Positions 17,476 to 27,415 are shown, counted from the first letter of the stretch. The stretch: 64,000 nucleotides of DNA from CBDFGN01 sp965247065 (GCA_965247065.1 CBDFGN010000006.1:3906001-3970000); one strand, 5' to 3'. Program-made: numbers and translations. Notes: generated by a model from the letters alone, not told the origin.

Positions 17476-20208
17476 TTATCGCTTAAAAGCGGCTTTTACA
17501 ATTTTGTCCTGCTCCTCCTGATGGACTTTAGCATAGCCGGTCGCTGGCGAGGCGCTGGGTTTTCGGGACACTAGATCCAATGGCAAGTTATACAGGGTCC
17601 GGGTCAGGTAAGTCCAAGGACCCATGTTGACTGGCTCCTCCTGCACCCAAACCAGCTTGGGGTCTTTGTATTTTTTCAATTCAGTATCCAACTGTTTCTT
17701 GGGGAAAGGATGGAGTTGTTCAATGCGTATTATTGCGATGTCTTTTATCTTCTTTGATTGCTGCTCTTCCAACAGGTCGAAATATACTTTTCCGGTGCAA
17801 AGCAGGACCTTGAATACCTTGCCGGCAGTGACGAATTTATCCGGGTACATTTCTTTAAACCCTCCCCTGGTAAATTCCGATAGGGGAGACATCACTTTCG
17901 GGTGTCTCAGCAACGATTTAGGTGAAAATACGATAAGCGGTTTTCTGAATGGCCAGGCTAATTGCCTGCGAAGGGCGTGAAAAATGTTCGCCGGGTTAGT
18001 AAGATTAACGATCACCATATTATACTCGGCGGCCAACTGCAGATATCTTTCAGGACGAGCATTGGAGTGCTCTGGCCCCTGGCCCTCGTACCCGTGGGGG
18101 AGCAAGATGACAATACCATTCATACGCTGCCACTTAGATTCGGATGGCGTAATAAATTGATCAACAAATACTTGGGCTCCGTTGGCAAAATCTCCAAACT
18201 GAGCTTCCCACATGACCAGGGCTCCAGGATTAGCCATCGCATAACCGTATTCAAAGCCCAAAACCCCATATTCTGAGAGAAGGGAGTTGAAGATTTGAAA
18301 AACTTGCTGCTTTTTGTCGATATGATTCAAGTTAAGGTAGGGCCGATTGGTTTCGGCATCACGCAGCAGGGCATGACGGTGTGAGAATGTCCCTCTTTTC
18401 ACATCTTGTCCTGAAAACCGCACGATCTTGCCCTCTATTAGGAGAGATCCATACGCCAGCAGTTCAGCGGAGCCCCAATTCAGTTCCTTGGACTTGAAAA
18501 ACATGTCCTCGCGCGCCGCTATCAATTTCTCGACTTGCTTTATTGGCTTGAAATCCTGAGGGAGGGCCACCAGCGCATTGGCAATTTTCTTGATCTTGGC
18601 AGCCGAAATTGCAGTGTTCGGAGATTTATCAAAGTCTTTAGGACTGGAGCGATGGAGGGCCTTCCATTCTTTCTCAAGCGGTTGATGCTCATACGGTAAG
18701 GGTTTTTGCTTAACCTTATTGAGCCTGGCCTGAAGCAAATCCCTGAAATCCTTGTCCATAGAATCAGCCAACTTAGCATCAACGTCACCGCGGTCGATAA
18801 GGCTCTGATTATAGACCTCCCTGGGGTTGAGATGCTTGCTTATCAAATTATAAAGTAGGGGTTGTGTGAATTTCGGTTCGTCGCTCTCATTGTGTCCATG
18901 ACGACGGTAACAAACCATGTCAATAAAGATGTCCTTTTTGTATTTTTGGCGATACTCGCAGGCCAATTTGACGCAGAAATATACTGACTCAGGATCATCT
19001 CCGTTGACATGAAGAACGGGGGCGTCAATAATTTTGGCAACGTCCGTGCAATAGATGCTGGATCGGGCCTCGTCGAAATCAGTTGTAAACCCGACCTGAT
19101 TGTTGATGATAAAGTGAATGGTCCCTCCGGTGTGATATCCCGGCAATTGGGACATTTGAATTACTTCGTAATTGATACCCTGCCCGGCGAATGCTGAATC
19201 ACCATGGATCAAAATGGGAAGAATCTTGTCAGAGTCGCCAGAGTATAACGCATCCAGCTTCGCACGAACAAATCCTTCTACCAATGGGTTTACCGCTTCT
19301 AGGTGGGATGGATTGGGTGTCAGTTTCACGTTCACCTTTTTTCCGTGTGGGGTGACTATCTCACTGGAATAGCCCATATGGTACTTCACATCCCCATCGC
19401 CCATGGTCAAGTCCGCTTTGGCCGTACCTTCAAATTCACTAAAGACTTGCTCATAGGTCTTTCCCATTATATTGGCCAGAATGTTAAGCCGGCCACGATG
19501 GGCCATTCCGATAACGCATTCTTTAACACCAAGATCAGCGGATGTAGTGATAATCGAATCTAAGGCAGGGATCGTGGTTTCTCCTCCTTCTAGCGAGAAT
19601 CGCTTTTGGCCCAGGTATTTTGTGTGAAGGAAATTCTCAAAAACAACCGCCTCATTGAGTTTTAAGAGAATACGTTTCTTTTCTTCAATTGAGGGGCTGA
19701 AGGCCATGGCCTCTTTTTCGGATTTGCGCTTGAACCAACGTAGAATATCGGGTTCCCTGATATAGGAATATTCGAAACCGATATTTCCCGCATAAACCTT
19801 TCTGAGGGCCGACTCAATATCACGTAACTTTGCCCGGCCGATCCCAATGGCCTTTCCCACATCAAATTCCTCGTCCCTATCCGAATCAGTAAGGCCAAAA
19901 TCTTCTGTGTCCAATACCGCCTTCCGATCCCGACGCGGCCTGATCGGATTGGTAGTTGATATTAAATGTCCCCTTGATCTATAGGCCTGAATAAGGTATC
20001 GAGCTTTTACTTCTTTATAGGCGATCTCGGATATTTGATCCGGATCAAGGTCTGAGCCATTGCTCCCATATTTTGCCTGGGAAAAGTCAAATCCCTCGAA
20101 GAATTTGGCCCAGCTGGGGTCCACTGATTCAGGATCACGCTTGTAAATCTGGTAGAGTTCCTCAATGTATCCGGAGTCTGCGTTGGCTATATAGGAGTAT
20201 TGGTCCAT
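17476..20208 (-). CDS. sucA: 2-oxoglutarate dehydrogenase E1
   Basis: The TPP-dependent decarboxylase of the 2-oxoglutarate dehydrogenase complex. The ATG at 20208 gives 910 residues starting MDQYSYIANADSGYIEELY, the normal E1o start with the E2-binding helix. A TTG 24 bases upstream is in frame but less likely. Characteristic segments include GMAHRGRLNILAN, the Mg-TPP region GDSAFAGQG, and PHGYEGQGPEHSNARPERYLQ. It is the first gene of the minus-strand group sucA-sucB-lpd. A TAnnTTTG-like box in the minus orientation lies 22 bases before the ATG. Confidence 0.96.
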   Translation of the reverse strand: MDQYSYIANADSGYIEELYQIYKRDPESVDPSWAKFFEGFDFSQAKYGSNGSDLDPDQISEIAYKEVKARYLIQAYRSRGHLISTTNPIRPRRDRKAVLDTEDFGLTDSDRDEEFDVGKAIGIGRAKLRDIESALRKVYAGNIGFEYSYIREPDILRWFKRKSEKEAMAFSPSIEEKKRILLKLNEAVVFENFLHTKYLGQKRFSLEGGETTIPALDSIITTSADLGVKECVIGMAHRGRLNILANIMGKTYEQVFSEFEGTAKADLTMGDGDVKYHMGYSSEIVTPHGKKVNVKLTPNPSHLEAVNPLVEGFVRAKLDALYSGDSDKILPILIHGDSAFAGQGINYEVIQMSQLPGYHTGGTIHFIINNQVGFTTDFDEARSSIYCTDVAKIIDAPVLHVNGDDPESVYFCVKLACEYRQKYKKDIFIDMVCYRRHGHNESDEPKFTQPLLYNLISKHLNPREVYNQSLIDRGDVDAKLADSMDKDFRDLLQARLNKVKQKPLPYEHQPLEKEWKALHRSSPKDFDKSPNTAISAAKIKKIANALVALPQDFKPIKQVEKLIAAREDMFFKSKELNWGSAELLAYGSLLIEGKIVRFSGQDVKRGTFSHRHALLRDAETNRPYLNLNHIDKKQQVFQIFNSLLSEYGVLGFEYGYAMANPGALVMWEAQFGDFANGAQVFVDQFITPSESKWQRMNGIVILLPHGYEGQGPEHSNARPERYLQLAAEYNMVIVNLTNPANIFHALRRQLAWPFRKPLIVFSPKSLLRHPKVMSPLSEFTRGGFKEMYPDKFVTAGKVFKVLLCTGKVYFDLLEEQQSKKIKDIAIIRIEQLHPFPKKQLDTELKKYKDPKLVWVQEEPVNMGPWTYLTRTLYNLPLDLVSRKPSASPATGYAKVHQEEQDKIVKAAFKR

Positions 20209-20229
20209 GCTGGAAGAGTTTGGGTAAAA

Positions 20230-20237
20230 CAAATTTA
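20230..20237 (-). promoter_or_regulatory. Putative -7 box for sucA-sucB-lpd
   Basis: On the minus strand this reads TAAATTTG, an exact match to the TAnnTTTG element of Bacteroidota housekeeping promoters. It lies 22 bases before the sucA ATG. A clear -33 TTG is not seen at the usual distance, so support is moderate. Confidence 0.4.
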
Positions 20238-20387
20238 AGGATTTTATCGTATTATGAAAACCCTATATGCGGTTAGGCAAATGTTAAATAAAACAACCGC
20301 CAGGATGCTGGAACTTTTCCCAAAAATGGGGTAATCAGGATAATTAAAATTTCATGAATGAAGCAGTCTTGGTTTTTCAAAATATCA

Positions 20388-20395
20388 TATCTTTG
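20388..20395 (+). promoter_or_regulatory. Putative promoter for rpsP-rimM-trmD-rplS
   Basis: TATCTTTG matches TAnnTTTG exactly, and a TTG lies at 20369-20371, 16 bases upstream. It stands 51 bases before the rpsP ATG. This also argues against the longer rpsP reading from 20354, which would begin upstream of the promoter. Confidence 0.5.
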
Positions 20396-20446
20396 CAGAC
20401 TCTTAACTACGGGCGGACGGGATCCGTCATTAAATGTATCCATTAC

Positions 20447-21430
20447 ATGGCTGTTAAAATTAGATTGGCAAGAAGGGGCAGGAAGAAGCTAGCGTTGTAC
20501 GACGTAGTCGTAGCTGACGCCCGTGCTCCTCGCGACGGAAGATTCATAGAAAAGCTTGGAACCTACAATCCAAACACAAACCCAGCTAATATCAATATCA
20601 ACTCAGACCGGGCTCTGGACTGGTTGATGAAAGGGGCTCAGCCGACCGATACGGTTAGGACCATGTTATCATACAGAGGAGTGCTGCTGCGAAAGCACCT
20701 CCAGGTTGGGGTAATTAAAGGAGCCATTACCCAGGAACAGGCTGATGGCAAATTCGAAGATTGGCTCAAGAAAAAAGAAGTCAAAATTCAAGAGAAGATA
20801 GAGAAATTGGAGAAGGAGAGTTCCGAAAAGGATAATGCCAGGTTAGAGGCTGAAACCAAGGTCAAGGAGGCAAGGTTGATTACGATCCAGCAGAAGAAGG
20901 CCGCAGCTGTGGAAAAACTGGCGGCCGAAATTAAAGAGGACAAGGGCGATAAGACCGGGGAAGAGGTCGCCGAAGGCGAGGTTGTCGAGATAGCTCCTGA
21001 GTCCGAACCGGCAGCCGATAGTTCCGCTGAGAAGGGGGCTGAAGAACCAACAAAGACCAAAGAAGAAACCCAAGAGGAGCCTGCTGAAACACCAACTGCA
21101 GATGTTAAGGAAGTCGAAAAGGCAGCCAGCTCGGAAGAAGATCATGGGCCGGAGACTGTGCCCGAGGCCGAATCCACAGCGGAAGAAGCGGCTGCGGAGG
21201 ACGAACACGAAGTGGCTGAAGAACAGAAAGAAGCTCCAGCGGTTCAGGAAAGTGCTCCGGCGGCAGAGGAAGAGGCACCCACAGCCGCGGCAGAGGCTCC
21301 AACAGCAGAGGAACAGGCTCCCACAACAGAGGCAGAGGCTCCGACCACAGAGGAAGAGACCGCTACCGAGGATACAAATGCTGAAACAGACGTAGAAGAC
21401 CCTACCGAGCCTGATTCCAAGAAAAGTTAA
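20447..21430 (+). CDS. rpsP: Ribosomal protein bS16 with a very long acidic C-terminal extension
   Basis: The ATG at 20447 gives 327 residues starting MAVKIRLARRGRKK, the canonical bS16 start; the open frame runs further upstream but without family similarity. Residues 1 to about 105 form the S16 core. Then comes a charged helical stretch (about 106-165, KKKEVKIQEKIEKLEKES) and an acidic Ala/Glu/Pro/Thr-rich tail (about 170-320) with imperfect repeats such as AEEEAPTAAAEAPTAEEQAP. Typical bS16 has about 80-90 residues. Extensions are known in this phylum, but this one is over twice the core. It heads the rpsP-rimM-trmD-rplS group. Confidence 0.95.
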   Translation: MAVKIRLARRGRKKLALYDVVVADARAPRDGRFIEKLGTYNPNTNPANININSDRALDWLMKGAQPTDTVRTMLSYRGVLLRKHLQVGVIKGAITQEQADGKFEDWLKKKEVKIQEKIEKLEKESSEKDNARLEAETKVKEARLITIQQKKAAAVEKLAAEIKEDKGDKTGEEVAEGEVVEIAPESEPAADSSAEKGAEEPTKTKEETQEEPAETPTADVKEVEKAASSEEDHGPETVPEAESTAEEAAAEDEHEVAEEQKEAPAVQESAPAAEEEAPTAAAEAPTAEEQAPTTEAEAPTTEEETATEDTNAETDVEDPTEPDSKKS

Positions 21431-21439
21431 ACCCGGTGC

Positions 21440-21964
21440 ATGAAGCTTGAGGATTGCTTCGAACTAGGCTATTTAACCAGAACAAAAGGCCTTCGGGGTG
21501 AGTTGCAAGCTTTTTTGGATGTAGACCATCCCGCCTGTTACCAAAATCTCGAGTCCCTGTTAATTGCCCTGGACCAGGATCTGGTACCGTTTTCCATCGA
21601 GCATATCGCAATCCGTGAAAATACCGCAATCTTGAAATTGGAGGGCATAGACCAATTGGACGATGCCGCTCGATTGAAGTCACACAAACTGTATCTGCCA
21701 TTGTCCTCCCTGCCGGATCTGGAACCTGATCAATTCTATTTCCATGATTTAATAAATTATACGCTCGTGGATAGCCAAAAGGGACAGTTAGGAAGAATCG
21801 GCAGCATCTATAACCTGCCCAGCAACGACCTGTTTTCCGTCGAGCACCAGGGAAAAGAGGTATTAATCCCTATTCATAAGGATCTGATTCAAAGAGTTGA
21901 CAAGGATCAGGAAATGGTCCTGGTCACAATACCCGATGGCCTCCTCGACGTTTATCTTGAGTAA
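21440..21964 (+). CDS. rimM: 16S rRNA maturation factor RimM
   Basis: A 174-residue protein that binds the 30S head and assists 16S rRNA processing. The N-terminal segment LGYLTRTKGLRGELQAFL is the family signature. The C-terminal PRC-barrel part contains FYFHDLINYTLVD and the conserved VLIPIHKDLI. It follows rpsP by 9 bases, and its TAA shares a base with the trmD ATG (TAATG). The gene order rpsP-rimM-trmD-rplS is the classical bacterial arrangement. Confidence 0.96.
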   Translation: MKLEDCFELGYLTRTKGLRGELQAFLDVDHPACYQNLESLLIALDQDLVPFSIEHIAIRENTAILKLEGIDQLDDAARLKSHKLYLPLSSLPDLEPDQFYFHDLINYTLVDSQKGQLGRIGSIYNLPSNDLFSVEHQGKEVLIPIHKDLIQRVDKDQEMVLVTIPDGLLDVYLE

Positions 21965-22641
21965 TGAGAATTGATATTATTACTTGCCTGCCAAAACTAG
22001 TTGAAAGCCCCCTTTCCAATTCTATACTCCAAAGAGCCCGAGATAAAGGCTTGGTAGAGGTCTCGGTGCTGGATCTTAGAGATTTCGCCACCGACAAACA
22101 TAGAAGCGTAGACGATTACGCTTATGGGGGAGGAGCGGGTATGGTACTGATGATCGAACCCATTGCCAGATGTCTGGAGTATCTCAACAGCCAAAGGGAC
22201 TACGAAGAAGTCATCTTTTTGTCTCCCGATGGGCAATCCTTTAGTCAATCGGTGGCCAATCAGCTATCACTGCAAAAGAACATAATCCTCCTTTGCGGGC
22301 ACTATAAAGGAGTCGATGAAAGAGTACGCGAGAACCTGATCACTCGAGAAATCAGCATCGGCGATTATGTTTTATCCGGTGGAGAAATAGCCGCGGCTGT
22401 AGTTACCGATGCCGTGATTCGACTACTGCCCGGAGTCCTGTCCGATGAGTCGTCGGCACTTACAGATTCTTTTCAGGATGGTCTTTTGGCACCACCCGTC
22501 TTCACCCGTCCTGCTGATTACCAGGGAATGAAAGTCCCAGAAGTGCTGTTATCCGGTAACGATAAGCTGATAGAAAAATGGCGTCATGACCAGGCGGTGG
22601 ACCGGACTAGTCGAAGGCGTCCGGATCTCCTTAAGGACTAA
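21964..22641 (+). CDS. trmD: tRNA (guanine-N1-)-methyltransferase TrmD
   Basis: A 225-residue SPOUT methyltransferase that makes m1G37 in tRNAs, preventing frameshifts. The trefoil-knot AdoMet site is visible as LLCGHYKGVDERV, ISIGDYVLSGGE and VVTDAVIRLLPGVL. YGGGAGMVL near the start is also a family signature. The start codon overlaps the rimM stop. The tail is slightly shorter than in the enterobacterial enzyme, within family range. Confidence 0.97.
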   Translation: MRIDIITCLPKLVESPLSNSILQRARDKGLVEVSVLDLRDFATDKHRSVDDYAYGGGAGMVLMIEPIARCLEYLNSQRDYEEVIFLSPDGQSFSQSVANQLSLQKNIILLCGHYKGVDERVRENLITREISIGDYVLSGGEIAAAVVTDAVIRLLPGVLSDESSALTDSFQDGLLAPPVFTRPADYQGMKVPEVLLSGNDKLIEKWRHDQAVDRTSRRRPDLLKD

Positions 22642-22704
22642 AACAGCGGCAACCGGTTTTCCAATTTTATCGATTGGCCTGTTTAAATGTCGTAGGTTAA
22701 TTGC

Positions 22705-22712
22705 TATATTTG
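22705..22712 (+). promoter_or_regulatory. Putative internal promoter before rplS
   Basis: TATATTTG is an exact match to TAnnTTTG, in the 96-base gap between trmD and rplS and 25 bases before the rplS ATG. A T-rich GTTTAA lies about 20 bases upstream. It could raise L19 expression above that of trmD. Confidence 0.45.
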
Positions 22713-22737
22713 CTGTCCGTTTTCAGTTCTGATAAAG

Positions 22738-23097
22738 ATGAGTGATCTACTTAGAGAATTTGAACAGGAAGTCGTATCTCAGGCAACAGCAAAGCCAGAC
22801 TTCAAGGCAGGAGATATGGTTAACGTTCACGTAAAAATAAAGGAAGGGAATAAAGAAAGGATTCAGCAATTCCAAGGGACCGTAATCCAAAGAAAAGGTG
22901 GAAGTTCGGCCACGAGCACCTTTACAGTACGTAAAGTTTCCAATGGCATAGGGATCGAGAGAATCTTTCCTACCTTAAGTCCCAATATAACCAAAGTGGA
23001 ATTAGTTCAGCGGGGATCCGTGAGAAGGGCCAGACTGTTTTACTTAAGAGGCCTCCAGGGAAAAGCTGCCCGTATTAAGGAAAAAATTAATAAATAA
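22738..23097 (+). CDS. rplS: Ribosomal protein bL19
   Basis: A 119-residue 50S subunit protein at the inter-subunit bridge. The sequence contains the family segments GDMVNVHVKIKEGNKERIQ, FQGTVIQRKGG and the C-terminal YYLRGLQGKAA-like stretch (FYLRGLQGKAARIKEK). The length is normal. A strong hairpin with a T-run follows at 23120, closing the operon. Confidence 0.97.
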   Translation: MSDLLREFEQEVVSQATAKPDFKAGDMVNVHVKIKEGNKERIQQFQGTVIQRKGGSSATSTFTVRKVSNGIGIERIFPTLSPNITKVELVQRGSVRRARLFYLRGLQGKAARIKEKINK

Positions 23098-23119
23098 TTA
23101 TACAGGGAGAGACCTTCTA

Positions 23120-23145
23120 AGCCGTCCCCGGGGATGGCTTTTTTT
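23120..23145 (+). terminator. Intrinsic terminator after rplS
   Basis: AGCCGTCCCC is followed directly by GGGGATGGCT (one G-T wobble), a GC-rich stem of about 8 pairs with a four-base loop. A run of seven T follows. It lies 22 bases after the rplS stop and ends 10 bases before dapF, so dapF must have its own promoter or depend on read-through. Confidence 0.88.
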
Positions 23146-23155
23146 ATGTTCAACC

Positions 23156-23929
23156 ATGTCCATTCCGTTTTTCAAATACCAGGGAACCGGCAACGACTTC
23201 ATCCTAATCGACAATCGTAATGGGGATTTTGACGCTACCAATCTCGATTTGGTCAAACGGTTGTGCGACCGCAAGTTTGGGGTTGGGTCAGATGGATTGA
23301 TTCTGATCCAGGAGGCTCAGTCAGTTGATTTTGAGATGGTGTTTTTCAATCCCGACGGCAGCCAAAGCCTCTGCGGCAACGGGAGCCGGTGCGCGGTAAT
23401 GTATGCCCGGGATCTGGGAATCATCCAGGCCGGAGCTACCTTCATGACAATCGACGGACCGTTTAATGCCTTGATAACGGGTTCCCAGATAGTCTTGGAG
23501 ATGAAGGATATCAATCTGTTGGAATTTATTGGGAACGACATTTTTATTCACAATGGAAGCCCTCACTACCTAATGTTCGCAACCAATGTTTCTAAGATTA
23601 ACGTTTACGAACAGGCCCGGCAGATCCGCTACAGTGAACGCTTTAAAACCAAAGGTACCAATGTCAACTTCGTAGAAGTACTGTCCGGACACGAAATTTT
23701 TACCCGCACTTACGAACGAGGAGTTGAAAACGAAACCCTCTCATGCGGGACCGGGGTGGTAGCAGCTTCGATTGCAGCCAGTTTACACCACGTGGCTAGT
23801 CCGGTAAACGTAAAAACTCCAGGGGGTGATCTCCGGGTTGAGTACGAGCAAGTGGATGAAGGAGTTTTCACAAGCATCAAATTGATTGGCCCGGCCGGAA
23901 TAGTGTTTGAGGGCTCATTTCCGGGGTGA
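23156..23929 (+). CDS. dapF: Diaminopimelate epimerase
   Basis: A 257-residue cofactor-independent racemase that converts LL- to meso-diaminopimelate for lysine and peptidoglycan synthesis. The two catalytic cysteines are in the expected motifs: SLCGNGSRC in the first half and ETLSCGTGVVA in the second. The N-terminal FFKYQGTGNDFILID is the family start. It begins right behind the rplS terminator. Confidence 0.96.
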   Translation: MSIPFFKYQGTGNDFILIDNRNGDFDATNLDLVKRLCDRKFGVGSDGLILIQEAQSVDFEMVFFNPDGSQSLCGNGSRCAVMYARDLGIIQAGATFMTIDGPFNALITGSQIVLEMKDINLLEFIGNDIFIHNGSPHYLMFATNVSKINVYEQARQIRYSERFKTKGTNVNFVEVLSGHEIFTRTYERGVENETLSCGTGVVAASIAASLHHVASPVNVKTPGGDLRVEYEQVDEGVFTSIKLIGPAGIVFEGSFPG

Positions 23930-24058
23930 TAGCTGCCAATTTTTCCGCTCCTCTGGTTTAGTATGATATTTGATGTATGCTTCCCAAATAATAAACCGAA
24001 CCGGTAAGGAATAATCAGAAACCCACTAAATTTAACGTTGGAAAATCCCATTTTTGAT

Positions 24059-27000
24059 ATGAATTTAGTTGCCAACGTTGTAGCAAAGGTATTTGGGACC
24101 AAGTCCGACCGGGATATTAAGGACGCACTTCCTATTGTAGATCAAATTAATGATTACTTCAAACAACTGGAAGCGCTCACCGATAATCAGCTAAGAGAGA
24201 AGACCAACGAATTTAAGCAGATCATCGCCGATAAATTGAGCCAGATTGATGGCCAGATAAGCCAGCTCAACCAAAGGATCGAGGCTAATCCGAATTTGGA
24301 CATTCATGAGAAGGAGGAAATATTCAATGAGGTTGACAAACTGGAAGAATCAAGAAATGACGACCTGGAGGAAATCCTGGTGGAGATCCTGCCGAAAGCG
24401 TTCGCGGTAGTTAAGGAAACGGCCCGTCGGTTTAAGGACGTGGGCGAGCTTTCGGTGACCGCAACGTTGATGGACAAGCAATTGGGCGCCGAGAGGGAGA
24501 ATATTAACATCGAAGGAGAAACTGCCATTTGGGGTAACAAATGGGACGCGGCCGGCAAGGAAGTGATTTGGGATATGATCCACTATGACGTCCAGCTAAT
24601 TGGGGGCATCGTTCTGCACGAGGGAAAGATTGCCGAAATGGCTACCGGAGAGGGGAAAACCCTGGTCGCCACTTTACCAGCGTATTTGAACGGTATAGCC
24701 GGCCGGGGCGTTCACATAGTCACCGTAAATGACTACCTGGCACGCAGGGATGCGGCCTGGATGGGGCCCATCCTTGAATTCCATGGATTAACCATAGATT
24801 GTATTGACTTACACCAGCCAAATACCCCGGATCGCAAGCGGGCCTATCAGGCGGACATTACCTACGGCACCAACAATGAGTTTGGGTTCGACTATTTGAG
24901 GGACAATATGACTCGCGAGGTGGGTGAACTAGTGCAACGCAAGCATCACTATGCAATGGTCGACGAAGTTGATTCGGTTTTAGTAGATGATGCTCGAACT
25001 CCGCTTATCATTTCAGGGCCTATCCCCAAGGGCGATGAACACGAGTTTCATGATTTGAAGCCTCGTGTTGCCAAGCTGGTCGAAGCACAAAAAAAAGTAG
25101 CCTCGCAGTTCCTGTTGGATGCAAAAAAGTTAATCGCCGATGGAGACGACAAGGAGGGTGGAGTTTCACTTTTTAGGGTATATCGTGGCCTGCCCAAATA
25201 CAAACCACTTATCAAATACCTAAGTGAAACCGGGATGAAGCAGATCATGCAAAAAACCGAGAATTTTTATCTGCAGGACAATCAAAAGATGATGCCGGAG
25301 GCCGACAAGCCCTTGCTATTCACAATTGACGAGAGGCATAACGGCATAGACCTTACCGAAAATGGTATAGATCTGATAACTGGAGAGGGCGAGGATCCAC
25401 ATTTCTTTATTCTACCGGATATTGGAACCGACACGGCGCAAATAGACGATGATCCCTCTCTTGATGAGTCGGAAAAACTCATCCGCAAGGAAGAAGTTAT
25501 CAAAGATTATCAAATCAAGTCTCAAAGGATCCATTCCATTAACCAGTTGCTAAAGGCATACACGCTGTTCGAACGAGATACGGAATATATCATCGTAGAT
25601 GGTAAGATCAAGATCGTAGACGAACAAACCGGAAGGGTAATGGAGGGTCGAAGGTATTCCGACGGATTGCATCAGGCTCTTGAAGCCAAAGAGAACGTTA
25701 AGGTTGAGGACGCCACTCAAACCTACGCTACCGTTACCCTGCAGAACTATTTTAGAATGTATCATAAGCTTGCGGGGATGACCGGTACAGCCGAGACTGA
25801 GGCCGGAGAATTTTGGCAAATCTACAAGCTGGATGTGGTGGTAATCCCTACAAATCAGGTCATAGTTCGGGACGACCGGCATGACTTTGTTTACAAAACG
25901 GTACGCGAAAAGTTTAACGCGGTAGTCGAAGAGATTGTGAGCCTCACATCCGTGGGAAGACCGGTATTGGTTGGCACCACATCCGTGGAAATATCTGAGC
26001 TTTTAAGCCGGATGCTCAATTTGCGGAATATTGGTCATCAGGTACTGAATGCCAAGCAACATCAGAGGGAGGCCGATGTAATTACCGAAGCTGGAAAACC
26101 AGGCACAGTTACTATTGCCACCAACATGGCGGGAAGAGGTACAGATATTAAGCTTACACCCGAATCACGGAGGGCGGGAGGGTTGGCCATTGTGGGAACA
26201 GAACGCCATGAGTCACGAAGGGTAGACCGACAGCTCAGAGGTCGTTCTGGCCGGCAAGGGGATCCAGGTTCTTCCCAGTTTTATGTTTCCCTAGAGGATA
26301 ACCTAATGAGACTATTTGGCTCCGACAGGATAGCCAAGTTAATGGATCGCATGGGATTGGAAGAGGGTGAGGTTATCCAGCATTCCATGATCACCAAGTC
26401 AATTGAAAGAGCCCAGCGCAAGGTTGAAGAAAACAATTTTGCGATGCGAAAGCGACTGCTTGAATACGACGATGTGATGAACTCCCAGCGCGAAGTGATC
26501 TATAAGAGACGGCATCATGCTCTATTTGGCGAACGATTGCAGCTGGATATTATGAACATGCTGTACGATACCTGCGAGGACATCACAATTAACGCCAAAG
26601 CGGGAAGTGATTTTAACAGCTTGAAATTAAATGTCCTTTCAGTCCTGGGACTGGACTTCCAGATCAGTGAGGATAAGTTTGAGCAAGATCGAGAAGATGA
26701 ATTGAGCGAGCGCCTCTACAACGAGGCCTTTGCCCATTACCAGAGGAAGAACGATGCTATTGCCTCCAAGGCATTCCCTATCCTGAAGGAGATTCACAAA
26801 ACAAGGGGGGCTACCGTCGAGGAGATACTGGTTCCTTTCACCGATGGCAAGAAACAGCTCGGTGTAGCCGCAAACCTGGTAAAGTCAATTGACTCCCAGG
26901 GAAGCGATTTGATCCGGGCCATGGAAAAGATGATTACTCTGGCCCTTATTGACCAGGCCTGGAAAGAACACCTCCGGGATATGGATGATCTGAAGCAATC

Positions 27001-27409
27001 GGTCCAAAATGCCGTCTACGAGCAAAAGGATCCGCTCCTTATTTATAAGTTCGAGGCGTTTGAATTGTTCAAGGTATTTCTGGCCAGATTAAATGAAAAT
27101 ACGATTTCGTTTCTTATGAAAGCGGATCTTCCCGTTCAGGAACCGCAAGAAGTTCAGGAGGCACGTCATTCGGGTCGGGACAACTATAGTGAAAGTAAGG
27201 AAGAATCCCGGTCTTTGCTCAGTGGAAGAGGAGGAGCCGCGGATCGACCACCTGCGCAAAAGATCGAACCGGCCAAGTCCCAAAAAGTAATGGGTCGTAA
27301 CGACAGGGTCAGTGTGCAATATGCCGATGGCCGGGTGCTCAAGAATGTGAAGTATAAGAAGGTAGAAGAGGACATCGCCACTAACAAATGTGTCATCGTT
27401 GAGGATTAG
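24059..27409 (+). CDS. secA: Preprotein translocase ATPase SecA
   Basis: The motor of the Sec export channel. The ATG at 24059 gives 1116 residues (a TTG 21 bases upstream is also in frame). The Walker A motif is GEGKT at 197-201, and the DEAD-type box is DEVDSVLVDDARTP. Later segments TIATNMAGRGTDIKL and RQLRGRSGRQGDPG complete the helicase core. It is longer than E. coli SecA, with a charged coiled insertion at about 55-105 and further insertions in the first nucleotide-binding domain, as usual in Bacteroidota. The C-terminus ends in KKVEEDIATNKCVIVED, with no CxCxSGxxxxxC zinc-binding tail. Confidence 0.97.
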   Translation: MNLVANVVAKVFGTKSDRDIKDALPIVDQINDYFKQLEALTDNQLREKTNEFKQIIADKLSQIDGQISQLNQRIEANPNLDIHEKEEIFNEVDKLEESRNDDLEEILVEILPKAFAVVKETARRFKDVGELSVTATLMDKQLGAERENINIEGETAIWGNKWDAAGKEVIWDMIHYDVQLIGGIVLHEGKIAEMATGEGKTLVATLPAYLNGIAGRGVHIVTVNDYLARRDAAWMGPILEFHGLTIDCIDLHQPNTPDRKRAYQADITYGTNNEFGFDYLRDNMTREVGELVQRKHHYAMVDEVDSVLVDDARTPLIISGPIPKGDEHEFHDLKPRVAKLVEAQKKVASQFLLDAKKLIADGDDKEGGVSLFRVYRGLPKYKPLIKYLSETGMKQIMQKTENFYLQDNQKMMPEADKPLLFTIDERHNGIDLTENGIDLITGEGEDPHFFILPDIGTDTAQIDDDPSLDESEKLIRKEEVIKDYQIKSQRIHSINQLLKAYTLFERDTEYIIVDGKIKIVDEQTGRVMEGRRYSDGLHQALEAKENVKVEDATQTYATVTLQNYFRMYHKLAGMTGTAETEAGEFWQIYKLDVVVIPTNQVIVRDDRHDFVYKTVREKFNAVVEEIVSLTSVGRPVLVGTTSVEISELLSRMLNLRNIGHQVLNAKQHQREADVITEAGKPGTVTIATNMAGRGTDIKLTPESRRAGGLAIVGTERHESRRVDRQLRGRSGRQGDPGSSQFYVSLEDNLMRLFGSDRIAKLMDRMGLEEGEVIQHSMITKSIERAQRKVEENNFAMRKRLLEYDDVMNSQREVIYKRRHHALFGERLQLDIMNMLYDTCEDITINAKAGSDFNSLKLNVLSVLGLDFQISEDKFEQDREDELSERLYNEAFAHYQRKNDAIASKAFPILKEIHKTRGATVEEILVPFTDGKKQLGVAANLVKSIDSQGSDLIRAMEKMITLALIDQAWKEHLRDMDDLKQSVQNAVYEQKDPLLIYKFEAFELFKVFLARLNENTISFLMKADLPVQEPQEVQEARHSGRDNYSESKEESRSLLSGRGGAADRPPAQKIEPAKSQKVMGRNDRVSVQYADGRVLKNVKYKKVEEDIATNKCVIVED

Positions 27410-27415
27410 CATGCA

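Noticed and set aside
21102..21395. Arg/Gln-rich open frame within rpsP
   Set aside because: It is an out-of-frame reading of the repetitive acidic tail of S16; the low-complexity composition explains its length.
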